Positions 5,538 through 7,025 of a stretch of DNA of 7,025 nucleotides are shown piece after piece (the first letter of the stretch is position 1; every line of letters starts with the position of its first letter). This DNA is from Propionibacteriaceae bacterium (GTDB lineage: Bacteria > Actinomycetota > Actinomycetes > Propionibacteriales > Propionibacteriaceae), in the NCBI GenBank assembly GCA_025923975.1, contig JAICEV010000184.1, positions 1 to 7,025 on the forward strand. The letters run 5' to 3'. Made by a program: the position numbers and the translations under genes. The notes beneath the pieces are model-generated. The model did no database searches. It was not told the origin of the DNA and worked only from the letters and a program-made list of their open reading frames with translations.

Positions 5538-6971
5538 ATGGCGGACAAGCAGGTACTCGCGAACATCATCGACGGCGAGGAACGCCCGGCGGCGTCGGGC
5601 GATGTGTTGGACATCATCAATCCCTCCACTGGCGAGGTGTACGCCACCGCGCCCAACTCAGGACCCGAGGACGTGGACGCCGCCTTTCAGGCCGCCGCTG
5701 CTGCGTTCGAGAGCTACCGGTGGACGACGCCGGGCGAGCGTCAACGTTTCCTGCTGAAGCTCGCTGACTTCATCGAGGCTAACGCTGAAGAACTGGTGCG
5801 GATCGAGTCCGAGAACACCGGCAAGCCATTCTCAGTGACCATGTCGGAGGAAATCGGCCCGATGGTCGATCAGATCCGCTTCTTTGCGGGGGCTGCCCGC
5901 GTCCTGGAGGGAAAGTCTGCTGGTGAGTATATGAGGGGATTCACCTCCTACGTCCGCCGGGAGCCGCGCGGCCCGATCGGTCAGGTGGCGCCCTGGAACT
6001 ACCCCATGATGATGGCGGTCTGGAAGTTTGCTCCTGCGCTGGCTGCAGGCAACACGGTCGTGCTGAAGCCGTCGGACACCACACCCGCCTCGGCAGTGTG
6101 GATGGTGAAGAAGATGCAGGAGATCTTTCCCAAGGGGGTAGCCAACCTGGTCTGTGGTGACCGGGAAACCGGCGCCACCCTCGTTTCGCACCCGATCCCT
6201 CGGATGGTATCGATTACCGGCTCCACCCGGGCTGGCATCGCAGTCGCCACGGCGGCGGCAGCCGATGTCAAGGTCGCCCACCTCGAGTTGGGCGGAAAGG
6301 CACCGGTCGTGGTGTTCAACGATGCCGATCTTGCTTCAACCGTGGAGGGGATCAAGGTAGGCGGCTTGTTCAACGGCGGCCAGGACTGCACGGCGGCGAC
6401 GCGGGTGCTCTGCCAGTCCGGCATCTACGACGCGTTCGTGGCCGAGTTGGGCAAGTCAGCGTCCGAGACCCGAACCGGCTATGACCCGAATGACGAGGAT
6501 GTGTTCTACGGGCCGATCAACAACGCCAACCAGTTACGCCATATCTCGGGCCTGGTGGAACGGACTCCTGATCATGCCAGGGTTGTGACCGGCGGGAGGC
6601 AGGTTGGCGATCGCGGATACTTCTATGAGCCAACGGTGATCGCCGACGTAAAGCAGAGCGACGAGTTGATCACTACCGAGATCTTCGGACCTGTCATCAC
6701 GGTGCAAAAGTTCAGCGACGAGGACGAGGCCGTGAGGCTCTCCAACGACAGCGAGTACGCGCTGGCTTCCTCGGTATGGACCTCCAATACCGGCACGGCT
6801 GCCCGGCTATCTGCCCGGCTGGACTTCGGGTGCGTCTGGGTCAACTGTCATATTCCGCTGCAAGCAGAGATGCCGCACGGCGGCTTCAAGCACTCCGGCT
6901 ATGGCAAGGACATGTCCATCTACGCCATCGAGGCGTACACCGAGATCAAACACGTGATGGTGAAGTTGTGA
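5538..6971 (+). CDS. patD: Aldehyde dehydrogenase, gamma-aminobutyraldehyde dehydrogenase type
   Basis: This 477-residue protein is a full-length NAD(P)-dependent aldehyde dehydrogenase. It is similar along its whole length to Escherichia coli PatD/YdcW (as recalled), which oxidises 4-aminobutanal to GABA in putrescine breakdown. Shared stretches include RFFAGAARVLEG (114-125), GEYMRGFTS (129-137), IGQVAPWNYPMMMAVWK (147-163) and the C-terminal EMPHGGFKHSGYGKDMS (444-460) ending in HVMVKL. Catalytic residues are in place: C284 in GQDCTAA (281-287), E250 in LELGGKAP (249-256), N154 in PWNYP, K177 in LKPSD and E381 in EIFGP. The ATG at 5538 has a good ribosome binding site. The gene is 37 nt after the amine oxidase gene, so its substrate is probably the aldehyde that enzyme makes. 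It overlaps the next gene by 4 nt (GTGA). Family membership is certain; the exact substrate, and so the symbol, is less so. Confidence 0.9.
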   Translation: MADKQVLANIIDGEERPAASGDVLDIINPSTGEVYATAPNSGPEDVDAAFQAAAAAFESYRWTTPGERQRFLLKLADFIEANAEELVRIESENTGKPFSVTMSEEIGPMVDQIRFFAGAARVLEGKSAGEYMRGFTSYVRREPRGPIGQVAPWNYPMMMAVWKFAPALAAGNTVVLKPSDTTPASAVWMVKKMQEIFPKGVANLVCGDRETGATLVSHPIPRMVSITGSTRAGIAVATAAAADVKVAHLELGGKAPVVVFNDADLASTVEGIKVGGLFNGGQDCTAATRVLCQSGIYDAFVAELGKSASETRTGYDPNDEDVFYGPINNANQLRHISGLVERTPDHARVVTGGRQVGDRGYFYEPTVIADVKQSDELITTEIFGPVITVQKFSDEDEAVRLSNDSEYALASSVWTSNTGTAARLSARLDFGCVWVNCHIPLQAEMPHGGFKHSGYGKDMSIYAIEAYTEIKHVMVKL

Positions 6972-7025
6972 GCACAAAAGTCGAGTCCGACGCGCTGACA
7001 GCACGCGCACGCGAGATCGCGGCCG
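6968..7025 (+). CDS. Start of a further gene, 3' part outside window (unidentified)
   Basis: A GTG at 6968 overlaps the TGA of the aldehyde dehydrogenase gene (GTGA, 6968-6971) and opens a frame with no stop to the window end, giving MSTKVESDALTARAREIAA and one further base. The overlap pattern matches the coupled junctions elsewhere in this window, and the purine-rich GGTGAAG just upstream could act as a ribosome binding site. The 19 residues are too few and too generic to name a family. An aminotransferase, a permease or another amine-catabolism gene would fit the context, but this is a guess. Confidence 0.6.
   Translation, partial: MSTKVESDALTARAREIAA

Overview
The window looks like chromosome of a GC-rich Gram-positive bacterium of the Actinomycetota. 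The evidence is the G/C-rich third codon positions, the GTG starts, and a gene order that I recall from Mycobacterium tuberculosis (phoH1, ybeY, a CBS-domain membrane protein, a deaminase-like protein, era; Rv2368c to Rv2364c). I cannot place it to genus. Propionibacteriales-like is a guess only. All supported genes are on the + strand, and the minus-strand open frames all look like shadows.

Part A (1-3415) is a housekeeping operon. It holds the C-terminal end of PhoH, the rRNA-maturation endoribonuclease YbeY, a CNNM/CorC-type membrane protein with two CBS domains, a small protein with a cytidine-deaminase-like fold whose catalytic residues are gone, and the GTPase Era. The ybeY/corC and corC/deaminase-like junctions overlap by 4 nt (ATGA and GTGA), as in translationally coupled operons. 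YbeY and Era both act in 16S rRNA maturation and 30S assembly, so this is mostly a ribosome-biogenesis cluster. A 100-nt gap before era holds an imperfect direct repeat and an 11-bp inverted repeat that could form alternative RNA structures.

Part B (3416-7025) is a catabolic module directly after era. It holds a full-length copper amine oxidase with all its quinone-cofactor, catalytic-base and copper residues, then an aldehyde dehydrogenase of the gamma-aminobutyraldehyde (PatD/YdcW-like) type 37 nt downstream, then the first 19 codons of a third gene overlapping it by 4 nt. The oxidase would turn a primary amine into an aldehyde, ammonia and H2O2, and the dehydrogenase would oxidise the aldehyde to the acid. 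The 159-nt gap before the oxidase holds a tandem repeat with an AT-rich core spaced by 21 bp, a plausible operator.

Nothing here is clearly a new biological system. The points most worth a second look are the catalytically dead deaminase-like protein in a conserved operon, the repeat and hairpin structure at the era start, and the repeated putative operator before the amine oxidase.
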